Shown here: positions 16,364-28,500 of the stretch, piece by piece
How the letters are laid out: the number at the start of each line of letters is the position of its first letter
Position numbering within the stretch: the stretch's first letter is position 1
From: Caldilineaceae bacterium
GTDB lineage: Bacteria > Chloroflexota > Anaerolineae > Caldilineales > Caldilineaceae
Reading direction: 5' to 3'
Assembly (NCBI GenBank): GCA_020634755.1
Contig: JACKBC010000044.1
Coordinates: 1-57,346 of the forward strand
DNA: 57,346 bases
Translations under genes and position numbers: made by a program
The notes under the pieces: generated by a model
What the model saw: only the letters and a program-made list of their open reading frames with translations
Told to the model about the DNA's origin: nothing
Database searches by the model: none

Positions 16364-16537
16364 GGGCAGCGTACAAAAACCACGGCCGCATACCTGGAAC
16401 CAGATATGCTCATTGCATCTATATCAGGGTCCAGGTATGCGGCCAGAGAAGCTTATCAGCAGTTGCGCAAAACAACAATCTGCCGAATGGAGTCGTATGG
16501 CAATTCCATTTGGCAGATTGGCTGCGTACGATTGCCC
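16364..16537. mobile_element. 174-bp inverted-repeat element with two internal hairpins
   Basis: The ends are GGGCAGCGTAC (16364-16374) and GTACGATTGCCC (16526-16537). Internal hairpin one pairs 16384-16401 with 16428-16444 (GGCCGCATACCTGGA core, one bulge). Hairpin two pairs CAATCTGCCGAATGGA (16476-16491) with TCCATTTGGCAGATTG (16505-16520). It fills the space between the giant gene's stop and the dehydratase gene, and could act as a transcription stop. Confidence 0.5.
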
Positions 16538-16570
16538 GTTAAGGCGCATTGTGGCGGCTATGGGCTACGG

Positions 16571-19500
16571 TCAATCCTCGGTAATGAGCGGCAGATAGAT
16601 CAGTTCGGTCACCGTCGTGGTAATCGTCGTGGTAATCGTTGTGGTGAGCGCCGGGGTAATCACTGTGGTTGCCGTGACCGGCTGCGTGACCGCCACATCC
16701 TCAGGCGCCACGGTTTGTGACGCCCCTTGCTCTGGCACGGCAGCATCCGGTGCGGCGACAACATCATTTACCGCATCGACCGTGACCATCGGCAGATAGA
16801 GCCGGCTGGTGATATCCGCCGGGGCAAGCGTGACGGTTAACGGTGGCGTAGCCGCAGGATCGGGCCCGATCTCGGCACTCTCTGGCGCTGCGTTCTCTAT
16901 ATCGGCGCCAGCAACTGCGCTTTCCGCCGGCCGCGTCACCTTGGCGTTCTGCGCCGCCAAGAACCATTTGCCAATCAAAACACCGGTGGCGTTAGCATTC
17001 TGCTGGAGCGTGATCAGCCCATTGGGGGCCACAACATAGGCGTTCAGCGCGGCGTTCTGCGCAACACTCACGGCAGCGGGGAAGTTGCCACCTTGGCTGC
17101 TGGCTCCCGCCACATAGAGCACGATCTGAGTGGCATCGACCGCGGTGGCGCCCGGCGCGGGGCCGACAAACGCGTTCTGGCTCATGGCCACGACGCCGGC
17201 AATGCGCACTTCACTGGGGGCCGCAAAGTGGATCCTGGCGCCCTGACTCACGTTCCAACCGGCAAATTGATAAAGCCCGCCGCTCAGCACCAATGTGGCA
17301 TTGTTGCCCACCGTCAGCGCACCATAGCTGCCCGCGGCCAGGGTCTGGTTGCCGTTGACCGTTACCGCCTGTGTACCGGCGGCAATGGCCGGCAGCGCCG
17401 GTAGGCTAGCCCGCAACGGCAGCACCAGCGGGGTCGTGCGCGTGCCGTTGACCGTACCTTTGCCCGTTAATTCATTGTAGCTTGGGTTGTAGATCAAGGC
17501 TTTGTTCTCGACCACAATGCTGTCGGCCAGCACGCGACTATTGGCATCCTGCATCTTGGCGTTCTGGCTGAAGCTCGCCTCAACGTTGTTGCGCAGGAAT
17601 GGCCCACTGCTTGTGGTGTTGACGCCCACATCACCACGCACCACCGCGCTGTTTTGCTCAAACGCCACGCCTGCCTCGGCAAAGACCGCGTACTTGGCCA
17701 GCTGCACCGTCAGGTGAACCGTGGCCGAGGCCGAATACGCCTGACCATCCCACGCGCGGTAGATAAAGGAGTCAGGGCCGGCATAGCCCGTGTTCGGCAC
17801 GTACGTCAGATTTGGAGCCAGGCCAAGCAGGAAGCCGTGTTGCGGTGGTTCGACAATTTGATAGCGCAAGGGTTCGTCGTCGGCGCCTTGCAGCGTCACG
17901 TTGACTACCCCATTTTCTCCCACCATCAGCACCTGATCCCCCGCTACGGTCGGCGCGGCGTTGCTCACATGCCAGACGTAGCGGGTGGCCGGACCACCAG
18001 TTGCGCGCACCAGGAAGGTGTGGTGACCATTGCCCAGCTTCTCATAGCGCTGGGGGCTCGTACAGGCGCTGTAGCTGCTGCCATCCAGGCTACACGTAAA
18101 GCCGCTGGCGCCGCTGGCGTTGAAGCTAAAGCTGGCCGTGCGGTCGGTGGTCTCGGCAGCGGGCTGGGCGGTCAGCGTGGTGGCCAGCGTCGTTACATTG
18201 ACCGTCCAGCTGTAGCTGGCCGGCGTCAGATCCGGTGAGCCCAGGCTGTTGAGCGCGGCCACGGCGAAGGTGTGGCTGCCGTTGCTCAGATCGGTGAGCG
18301 TCCAGGGGCTGGCGCAGGGAACAGCCGCTGCATCATCTAATCGACACTCAAAGGCGACTGCGGCGGCATTGCCGGTAAAGCGGAAGCTGGCGCTGGTGCT
18401 GCTGGTCGTGCTGGCCGGTGTTTCGGTCAAGGTGGTATCGACAGCCGCGCCACCAACGAGATCGGTATCCAGCGTTTCGCTGATCGTGCTGACATTACCG
18501 GCTGCGTCGCTGGCGAGCACCGTCACCGCCAGCGGCTTCCCTTCGGGGTCATTCACCGGATAGGCAATCTGCCACTCGCCACCGACAAGATTGGCCGCGG
18601 CAAAGGGCTGGTCGTTGACCTGCACCTGCACCGCGACAACCTCCGTATCATCGCTGGCGGCGCCGTGGAAACGCAGCATGTTGCTCTGCGCACCGTAGCT
18701 GTCCCCAATGGTGAGTTGTGCCTGGGCCAACGCCGCAGTGGGCGGCTGGCGATCCATGCGGAATGGGACAACGACCGACTCACTTTGCGCACCGCTCCAG
18801 TCAGTCGTCCGCGCGCGCAGGCTGTGTACAGCCGCGTCGGCGACGGTCACAGATGCGGTCTGCACTGTCGTTTTGATCCCGTCGCGCTGGGCAAAGCTGA
18901 TGGTGTTGACCGGCGTACCGTCGAGCAAAATCACCATCTCCTTGAGCGGCTGATCTGACCGCGCCGCCACACTAACCTGAATGGCGCCCGCGCTGTTAAC
19001 GACACTGTTGGTTGTCGGGGCCAGGATCGTAGTTTGTAACGCGGTGGTGGCTGCGGCTTCGACTATGCTGGCTTCGACAAGCTCAGCCTGCGTAGCGGTA
19101 GCTGAGCCTGCCGTTGCATTCGCCGTCGTGCAGTGACCATAGGCATCACAAGCCGTCAGTGAACCGATGGGCGTCGTATTGTCTACCCAGACGGTGTAAG
19201 TGTTGACCAGCGTGCTGAGCAGCGCCAGATCCGGGAAGCGCGCTTGCAGCACCGCATCGGTGTTGAAACCGCGGCGCGGGGGCTGCTGGGCATTACCAGC
19301 GCAGTCAAAGCTGCTTTCATCCAGCAAGAAGTCCGCGGCGCGACAGGTATAGGTCATCTCGTAGCGGGTGCGATTGGTGGCCGTGTCCAGATAGCTCTGT
19401 CCCGTGGCCCGTCCGCTCAGCGTGACGCGCGGGGCAACGGTATCGATCAGACCGCGCCAGGCGCTACTGCTCAGCACTTCGTTGCCCAGCATGTCGCGGC

Positions 19501-22500
19501 TGCGCAGATCGATCTGGTAGATGCCTTCGGCGGTCGGGACCGGTTGGCTCCAGGTGGTACTCGCTACACCATTACCCCGTTGGGCCAGGGTGGTGGGTTG
19601 CCAGTTGACATCCGCCGAGCGATAGAGCGTCAACACTTCTGCCGGGGTCAAGGCATGGTTAAAGATGGCGATCTGATCGTAGGTTGAGCTACCATTCGAC
19701 TGGGCCAGGGTGATCGGCAGGTTGCTGCTCGCAGCGCCGGTGAAGGCAGCACTTTTCACGAGGGCGCCATCGGCATAGAGCGACATGGTGCCCGCGCCGC
19801 GATCGACGACTGCCACCAGATGATGCCATTGTGAATCGCCCGTCATGGTCGGGCCGTTCAGGAACGCGCCACCAGCAAACCAGGTGTATTGCCAGCTTGT
19901 ACCCGTGGTCGAGACCATGAGGTAGTAACCGGTTGTACCTGGCTTGGTCAGCAGGGTTGCGCTGGAGAAGTTGCCCAGGTTGTTGGGCGTCAACTTCACC
20001 CATCCCTGCACGCTAAAGCTCTGCGTCTGGCTGAAGTTCAGATGGGGCGCGTCGGCCACGGTCAGCTCGCCAAATTGGGAGATCCCCTGCCCCATGCGGC
20101 CGGGCAGTACATCTGGACATTGGGTACAGGTGACGGCGTTTTGTTTGGCGGAGCGATCCGTCCAGTTTGCTTCACCGGGTTGATCATCCATTGGCAACAG
20201 CAGCACGGTATCGGTATAGGTGGCCATTTGGTCCAGCGCCACAAACGCGATCTCGGCGCTGTCGATGCCCGCGGCGCCGCTTTCGGTCAGCGTGCCCGCA
20301 ATGTCACCCGCGGTCGTGATGTCGCTGGTCAGTTCACCCGCGTTGGCGCTGGTCTGTGTGACGATAGCGCTGGGTCCACGGCCATCGACATTGATCCGCC
20401 CGACATAGAGTGCGGGCAATTGGTTGCCGACGTTATCAGTCAGGCGCAGCGTCACCGAATAGGCGCCGGTGGGGTCGGGGGTACCGGCGCCAAAGCGATA
20501 GTTCATGGTCCACTGGTTGCCCGCTGGGGATGCGGTGACTGGTTGCCAGCCATTGCCAACCACGGTATCGTCAACACCGACCAGACGCACTTCAATGCGT
20601 TGCACCCCGCTGCCGGCCTGGCCACCGATTGCCGGATCACTGGCTGCGCCAAAGACGGGGATATAGAGTTGGCCATTTCCAGCCAGATAGGCTTTGGCAA
20701 GCAGCGGTGGGTCGTTGGCGGGATGGGGCGTCGCGCCCTGATTCAACAGCGTCCCGGTTGGCGGCGTGCCGTCGACAATCACGTTGACGCCGTTACCCAC
20801 CGTTTCGACATTGCCCACGCCGTCGGTTGCGCGTGAGCGTACATTGTAGACTCCTTCGGGCCCGACCACCAGCGGCCAGGTCCAGGTTTCGAGACCAGTG
20901 GCCCGCTGCCAGCCGCCATTGTTGACATTGACATCAACCTGGGCAACGCCTGCCGTGCGGTCACCAGCGTGACCACCGATGATCACGGTCTGCTGGGCAT
21001 TGGGCTGCACTTTGACATATTGATTGTTCTGCACCGAAGTCACTGTAGAGGTAGGAATGTCGCTGTCAACGATATAACGCAACGAACCGGACGCGGTCAC
21101 CGCGCCGCCGCGGTAGTCGGGTTGATAGACCTTGAGCTTGGCCCACTGCACCGCGCTGCCGTTGGCGTTGGGGGCCGCAGCTACACAGTAATTCTGGTTG
21201 GTGCGGTCATAGAGCGCCTTGACCGTCTCCGCTTGCAGCGCGGTGGCGTAGAGTTGCAGGTTGTCGAGTTCACCGGTAAAGCGCCGCGCGTTGCTGCGGT
21301 CGCTGCCAAGGCGGATGTCATTGCGTGCCGTCATGCTGGCCGTGCCCGCGCTGCGTGTGCCGACGGAATTGCCATCGACATAGAGGGCAAGCGCGCCGCC
21401 CTTGCGATCGCGCGTCGCCACCACAGAATGCCACCGGTTGTCATCGATGCGGGTGGCGCTGACAACGCTTTCATTCGTGTTGAGCAGGATGCCGGGGCGA
21501 CCGTTGCTCAACCAGATCGTAAAGCCGCCGTTCTGATTGGCCCCCTGGTCGAAGATGATCGTGTCCTGTTGCGTAAAGGCGGGGGCCTTGACCCAGAAGG
21601 CTACGCTGAAGTCATCGCTCAGCGCGCGGTTGATGGTCAGGAAGTCATTGATCCCGTCAAAGCGCACAGCATAGTCGGAGGCCGGGTCGCCCACGGCGTT
21701 GCCATTGGGATAGGTGGCGCCGGCCACGCCCGCCTGCGGGCAACTGTTGCCGCTACAGGTGGCGTTGACCCCGCTGGCGCTATCGACAAAGGTGGTCGCG
21801 CCGGGCAGTTCTTCAAAGCGCAGATCGCCGACCGGCACGGCACTGGCCGCGGGACAGGCCAGCGCGCTGCTGGGATAGCTCCCAACCGCAAAGGCGCTGC
21901 GGGGCGCGGTGAGTTCGTTCAGGCTGAGCGAGAGCGGTTTGAATTGCAGTGTATTGGCGCTGTCATACCAACCAACCAGCCAACTGCGCGTGGGGCTGTT
22001 GTAGGCAGCCAGCACTTGCGTTGGGCTGCCAACGCCGAGGTCAACAGACGATGACGAAGCGCCATCGACGGTCTCAAATTTGGCGGCACTGATCGTGCCG
22101 TTGCCATTCGCATACGTCAGTAACCACTGGCCCGCACTCGGTGCATAGGCCAGCCCCAACGGCAGCTCTTGATAGTACGTTGGGAGCACAGTAGTGCTGG
22201 CGTTGGTCGCCACGACACGGTAGTCGGTGCCGATGGGCGTGGCATCGGCTCCAAAATCGCGCACCGCGATCTGGGCGCCATTGCGCACGGCCAGCCGATA
22301 GCGATCACCCATCCAGGCAAGGGCCATGTTGCTGGCCGGGAAGTCGGCCACGGAACTGCTCCCAATCAAGGCTCCGCTGGCGTTGAAGAGTTCTGTGGCG
22401 ATGCGGATCGCGCCATTGGTGGCGCGCGCTTTGTAGGCAACCAGGAAGTTCTCACCGTCACTGGCCACAATGGGCATTTCGCCATCATAGAGCGTGGTGG

Positions 22501-25500
22501 CCGGTAGCCCAGGATTGGCGGGCAGCACAAAGGGGGACTGTGGCGTGCCCGCGGGGGTGATCAGCGCGGCGGAGAGCCCACGCGGCAGGGACAGATAGCC
22601 GTGGGCCGCGCCACCGCCGGGCCGATACCAGAAAAAGTCTTCCAGCCCGTCACCGTTCAGGTCGAGTGGCAGCGCGCGGTCGGCAGTGCTGGCCACATCC
22701 TCCTCGAAGCCGCCGCCTCTGTTCACCGTACAGTTGTTGCCATTGCAGACCCGGCTGTAGTAGACGGTAAAAGAGAGTGAGCCATCGCCATTCGAGAGAT
22801 GGACACCAGCATAGTTGCCGCCGGGCAGATACGAAAGGAAGTCATCTTTGCCGTCACCGTTGATATCCAGCGGTACGATGGTATTGCGTGCGTCGTTGAG
22901 GGCGCTGGCAAAGCCCAATTCGTTGGGGGTGCCTGGTCCAGACTTGTACGCTTTGTAAACCAACGAGCCGTCGCCATTGGAAAGGAAGATCCCCGCATAG
23001 CCGCCATCGGCGCGATAGAAGAGAATGTCATCTTTGCCGTCGCCGGTGATATCAAGCGGTACGAGCTTGTCAATCGGGTTGCCGAGGAGCAGGACAAACC
23101 CATTCTCAAAGACGCCGTTTGGTCCGTTCCGATACGATTTATAGGTCAGCGAGCCATCACCGTTGGAGAGGTAAATGCCGGCCCAGCCACCACCTGGGCG
23201 GTAGAAGAGCAGATCATCTTTGCCATCGCCGTTGATGTCCAACGGCACGAGCTGATCGGCACTGCTTGCCATATCACCGACAAAGCCATTTTGGGGAGCG
23301 TTCGCCGCGCCATTTTTGTAGGGTTTATAGGTCAGTGAACCATCTCCATTCGAGAGATAGACCCCGGCATACCCCCCACCCGGTCGATAGAAGAGAATAT
23401 CATCCTTGCCATCGCCGTTGATATCCAGCGGGACCAGTTTGTCCGCGCCATTCGCCATATCGCCGACAAAGCCATTCTGCGGAGCGCTCGCCGCGCCATT
23501 TTTGTAGGGCTTATAGGTCAAGGTGCCGTTGCCATTCGAGAGATAGACCCCGGCATACGCGCCACCGGGTCGATAGAAGAGAATATCATCCTTGCCGTCG
23601 CCGTTGATATCGAGCGGTTCGAGTTTATCCGCGGTATTGGCCATGTCACCGACAAAGCCATTTTGGGGCGTGCTTGCGGCCCCGTTCTTATAGATAGTAT
23701 AGGCAACGGCGCCGTCGCCATCCGAGAGATAAAGCCCAGCATACCCCCCACCGGGACGGAACCAAATCAGATCATCTTTGCCATCGCCGTTGATATCCAG
23801 CTTGCGGAAGGTATCCACGGGATTGGCGAGATCGGTCGCAAAGCCGTTGGTATTGGGACCATCTGGCCCGTTGCGATAGGTGATGCGCCGCACCGCACCG
23901 CGAGCAGTGGTGTCATTGCGCCAGACCGAGAAGGATGTGCCGCGATTGTTGGTGGCGAGGTTGGCGGGGAAGCGTTCACGAAATGCGCCCTGGTTGTTGC
24001 TGTCATTTTCCAGGGTGGTGGGCCCCTGTCCACCCGGCAGTTGATAGAGATGGACATCGCCGCGGTTGAGATTGTCGCTGCCATCGACGTTGAGGCTGAG
24101 CAAGCGATAGCTATCGGTGCGGTCACCGGTGGCTGGCGCCAATGAGGTGTAGCGCGCCGTGTATGGTGCCGCGAAGCCGGCAAGCGGCGTCTCGCCGACG
24201 ATTGGATCGAACGCCCACGCCGGACCGGTAGCACGATACAAGCGGGTGCGTGCGCGGCTGGTCATTGTGTAACTCTGTGTGCTGCCAAGCGGTGCTTGGA
24301 ATGGGGTGACCACGTCAACACTTTGGCTGCCATTGAAGGTGGCGGCGTTAAAGTTGAGCGCATAGGTTTGGCTACCGGTCACCGCTGTAACGTCGAGCAC
24401 GCCCGGCATCACCGGTTCGGCAGCGACCACGGTCGTGGTGTAGCGCAGGCTTTGGCCCGGCGCCACAATGCGGTCGCTGTCATTGAGATCGGTGTAGACC
24501 GCCAGCGGCGGCACATTCACCGCGTTGGGGTTGTAGCTGATGTTGTTGCTGTCCACTTTCCCTGCCAGTTGTTGCTCGGCCAGGTCACTGATGCCATCGC
24601 GGTCGCTGTCCGCGGTGAGCGGATTGGAGGAAACGTGCAGCGTAAACGACGGTGTGCCGTTGATGGGAATGTCCCAGCCGCCGCGCCAGGTGGCGGTAGG
24701 CTGGCAGGTGCTGCTGTTGTAAACCTGGTGCCAGACTTCGTCCCCATCTTTGATGCCGTCGTTGTCAGTATCGGCAAGCGCCGGATTCGAGCCGAACTCT
24801 GCTTCTTGCTTGTCGGTCAGGCCGTCCAGATCGGTGTCACAGCTCAGCGGCGAATAAGGGACGCCGGCCGCGCGCCACTCTAATTCGTAGGCATCGGCTA
24901 GGCCATCCTTGTCGGTGTCCCAAGTGGCATCATTGGGGTCGAGACCGCCGCGGGCGCTGCTGAGCAGGCCATCGCCATCGGCATCGTTGAGTGGCTGGAA
25001 TTGGGGATCCCAACTGAGGCTCAGCGTACCGGGTTGGCGGCTGGCGCGCGCCATAAAACCGTCCAATGTGTCCGGGAAGATATCGAGCCGGAAGTTGTCG
25101 AGCTGGTTGGAGTTGCTTGTTTCAAAGCTACGGGTGTAGCAGATCGGGATCACCGGCGGGACAAAGGGAATGATCACGTTGGGGATCCCGTTGCACTCGT
25201 AGGCCGGCAAGGCAAAGTTGCTGTTGATGTAGAGCTGGCTGGGTGCGCTGTTGATCCCGGCAGGGAAGGTCACGCCGCTGGTGCTGATGCGCGCCGCGGC
25301 TTGGGCACGATACATCGGTGTGGCGATGTAGTTATGGTCGACAACCGGCGTGCTCCATTGGGTCTTCATCTGGTCGCGCACCACGGGAATGGGCAACTCG
25401 GTGGGCGTGGAAAGATTGTGGCGAATCGTCGACGAGCGCAGATTGTCTGGGCTGAAGAGATAGAGGTAGGGCAAGATGTACAGACCATTTTCCGCGTCGG

Positions 25501-28500
25501 GATCTTTGTGGACCACGGTTGTCGTCACCGGCAGAGTGATCTCGAAGGGGTTGCCAGCCACAAAGCCGCGGCTGGGGTCCGCCAACTTCACACCCGGTAC
25601 GCCCGTGACAAAGAGGCCGGGACTGCTCGCATCGACCATCAGATCATAGTTATAGAGGAAGTAGGAGATCGTCTTGATCGCGGAGGTGGTAAGGGTGAAA
25701 CAAGCCCCGCCATAATAGGAACCCTGGACGCGCAACGCATCGACGCCCAGTTCACAGGTGACGGTGAGGATGAAATCGATCACCCCCACAATGGCGGCGA
25801 TGATGGCGCCGATGGGGTTGAGCGCCAGGATCGCCAGGTAGATGGTCACAATCGTCGAAGCAACCGTTTCAGCAAAGGCTCGGTTGAGTTCGGGGCTGCC
25901 CACACTGTAGCCCGACGTAGCTAATGTGTAGAAAAAGATGCCCCAGGTGACGCCAAGCGTGATCACCAGGCCAATAGTCCCCACGACTTTCGACACCTTG
26001 GAGATTGAATCGACGGTTGTCAAGAGTTGGATCAGGGTTTTACTGCCGCTGATGAGATCTTTGGCCACCGCGATAATCGGCTTCACCACGGTCAGGCCAA
26101 TTGTGATCAGTGTCGAAATGGCATAGAGCGCGCCGCTGGCCTCCACGGGCAGACCGGGGATAAAGGTCAACATTTGGGAGAGCACAATGATAAACGCGCC
26201 CACGGCACCGATGGCCGCATCGGCTTTGATGAGCTTGATCTTGGCCAGATTACGTGCCTGATTGCTAACGAACTCATCCGCGCCACCCGAAAAGAGATCG
26301 AAGCCCTTATTGATATTTGCAAGCACCTCCTCAATTTTTTCGCCAGCTTCCACGATCTTATCAAAGGCAAACGTTGCCATCAAGGGCGCGCCAGCCCCCA
26401 CAATTTGGAGACCATAGCGCACATTCGCTTCAATTGCTTCATCGGTGGCAAGCGAGTAGGTGCCGGAGACAACGCGCCCGTCCTCTTCGACGACGGCGGT
26501 ATAGCCCGAGTTATATGAGGTATAACTCAGTTGGGCGGCAAAGACCCGCCCCGCGGTGAGGTCGGGATCGGTTTCATCAGGTAACAAAATCGTGTCGTAG
26601 CGTTGATCGAGATCGCGCCAATAGGCATCCAGGGAGCAGGGATCCCAGCGGATGGGGTTGCCCGCCGTGGGGCAATAGGCGACCTGGCGAATGCCCGCCA
26701 GCGTACTTACCGGTTGCGGCGCGGCGTTGGCGGGACTCATGTTGAAGGTCAGACCACTGCCCGTTTGCTCGATATAGGCATTGCCAGCGCGCAGCAGATC
26801 CAACGATAACGCGCGTGACTGCTTTTCATAGGCAAAGAGCAGCAGCGGTTTGAAGTTGGCGTTGCTGGCGGCGATGCCATTCATGCGATTGAGGATGTCC
26901 ACGGTTTTGGTAATCGCCGTTGTCGCCAGCGCGTCATTAAAGGTCACATAGTTATCGGTCTCCACGCGCAAGATATCCGTAATTCCGTAGCGTGCCTCAA
27001 TCGACGGTCGGGGATCCATTGTTCGATCGAAGTGCTTGGCAATGCTGTCCGCGGTGAAATCGCGCTGGCCGTCATTATCAATGTCGCGCCCCGTCACAAA
27101 TGCGCTGTTCAAGACCGTGGTCAACGCGTTGACCACATCATCGCGTTGGGGGGCCGTGGCCTGGGTTGGGTCACCATAGGCAATGTCCATGGTCGTACCC
27201 CGCTCTTCCTCCACGGTGAGGCCGGTCAGGTTCCAGCCGCTGGTATAGCTCTGGATCACTTGGGGCACATTGTGGATGTAGCCATCGGCGGTGCAGTTAT
27301 CCACAATTGGTGGCGTGGCCGTGCTATCACAGCGGGCGGTCGGCTGGTCATTGAGCGCCTGTACAGTCCAGACCAGGCGCACATCATGCGCGCTTTTCCA
27401 TGAACCGCTGGGCAAATAGCGCATCTGCCCGCTAAAGGCCACCCGCTCACCGCTCTTTTCATCGGTCACCACACTCAAGGGCACGTAGACAAGCTTGTGC
27501 TCACCACTTGGCTCCAGATCACGCACATTGATGCCCAGGGGTTCCAGGTCGGGGTAAACCGTGCGCGTGGTGGGCTGCCCATTGGCGTCCATCACCGTGC
27601 GCTTGGTGGATGGGGGGAGATTGGCGTCTGCGGCCAGCATTTTGATCTCCAACATGGGGATCAGCTTCATGTCGCCATTCGCTTCTTGCAGCCCCGCCGT
27701 GCGCCCCTGTTGCGCGGCATAGTCGGCAAAGGTGACGTTATCGATATCGCGGATCTGCCCATCTTCATCCTGGGGCCAATCCAACACGTTGAAACTGTAC
27801 CAAAGCTGTTCGGGGTTTTCCGGGCGCAGTTGAAACTCGACAAAGGTTGGCTGGCCCGCGGCCAGGTTTTGCAGGTTCAAGTGGAGCACATCGCTAGCGG
27901 CATAGGTGGCGCCTTTGACCAGCGGCGCCAGGTCCACCGCATCGGGCACGCCATCGTTGTCGTTATCGCGGTCAAAGAGGTCGGGCACGCCATCGTTGTC
28001 GGTGTCCTGGGGTTGCGGTAGACGGGCGCCATTGTTGGCAAAGCCCCACTCCAGCGCATCACCCAGGCCATCGTTATTGCTGTCACCGGCGTTGGGGTTC
28101 AGATACCACTTCTGATTGGCATAGGTGAAGCCTTTGACTTCGAGATTGTCGTCGAGGCCATCCAGATCGCTGTCCGCCATCAGCGGACGGGTGCCAATGC
28201 TCGCTTCCTGGTTGTCGGTCAGGCCGTCGCCATCGCTGTCAATATCCGCGCTATTCTTGACCTTGCCATCGCTGCCTGCGTTGTAAATTGCCTGCACGTC
28301 CGTTTGCGCCAGCGCGCGGTTGTAGAGGGTCGGCTCGTCGATCAGGCCGGTAAAGTTGGCCCAGCCGGAGAGCCCACCTGGCCAGTTGGTGGTAAAGCCG
28401 GTGCCAAGCTGATAGGTGTAGGTGGTGCTGAAAGCGGTTTGCGTGTGCGCCGTGCTGCCCATTGTCGCGCCATCGAGATAGACCGTCTGGGTGCTGCCGT

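Noticed and set aside
20969..22054. Plus-strand open frame of 361 codons inside the giant gene
   Set aside because: Shadow of LamG and Ig-like coding sequence. Many such frames across 16.6-30.2 kb arise from GC-rich codon bias.
22620..23830. Regular 174-bp repeats as a possible non-coding satellite
   Set aside because: They encode FG-GAP calcium loops in a continuous frame and are explained by protein repeats.
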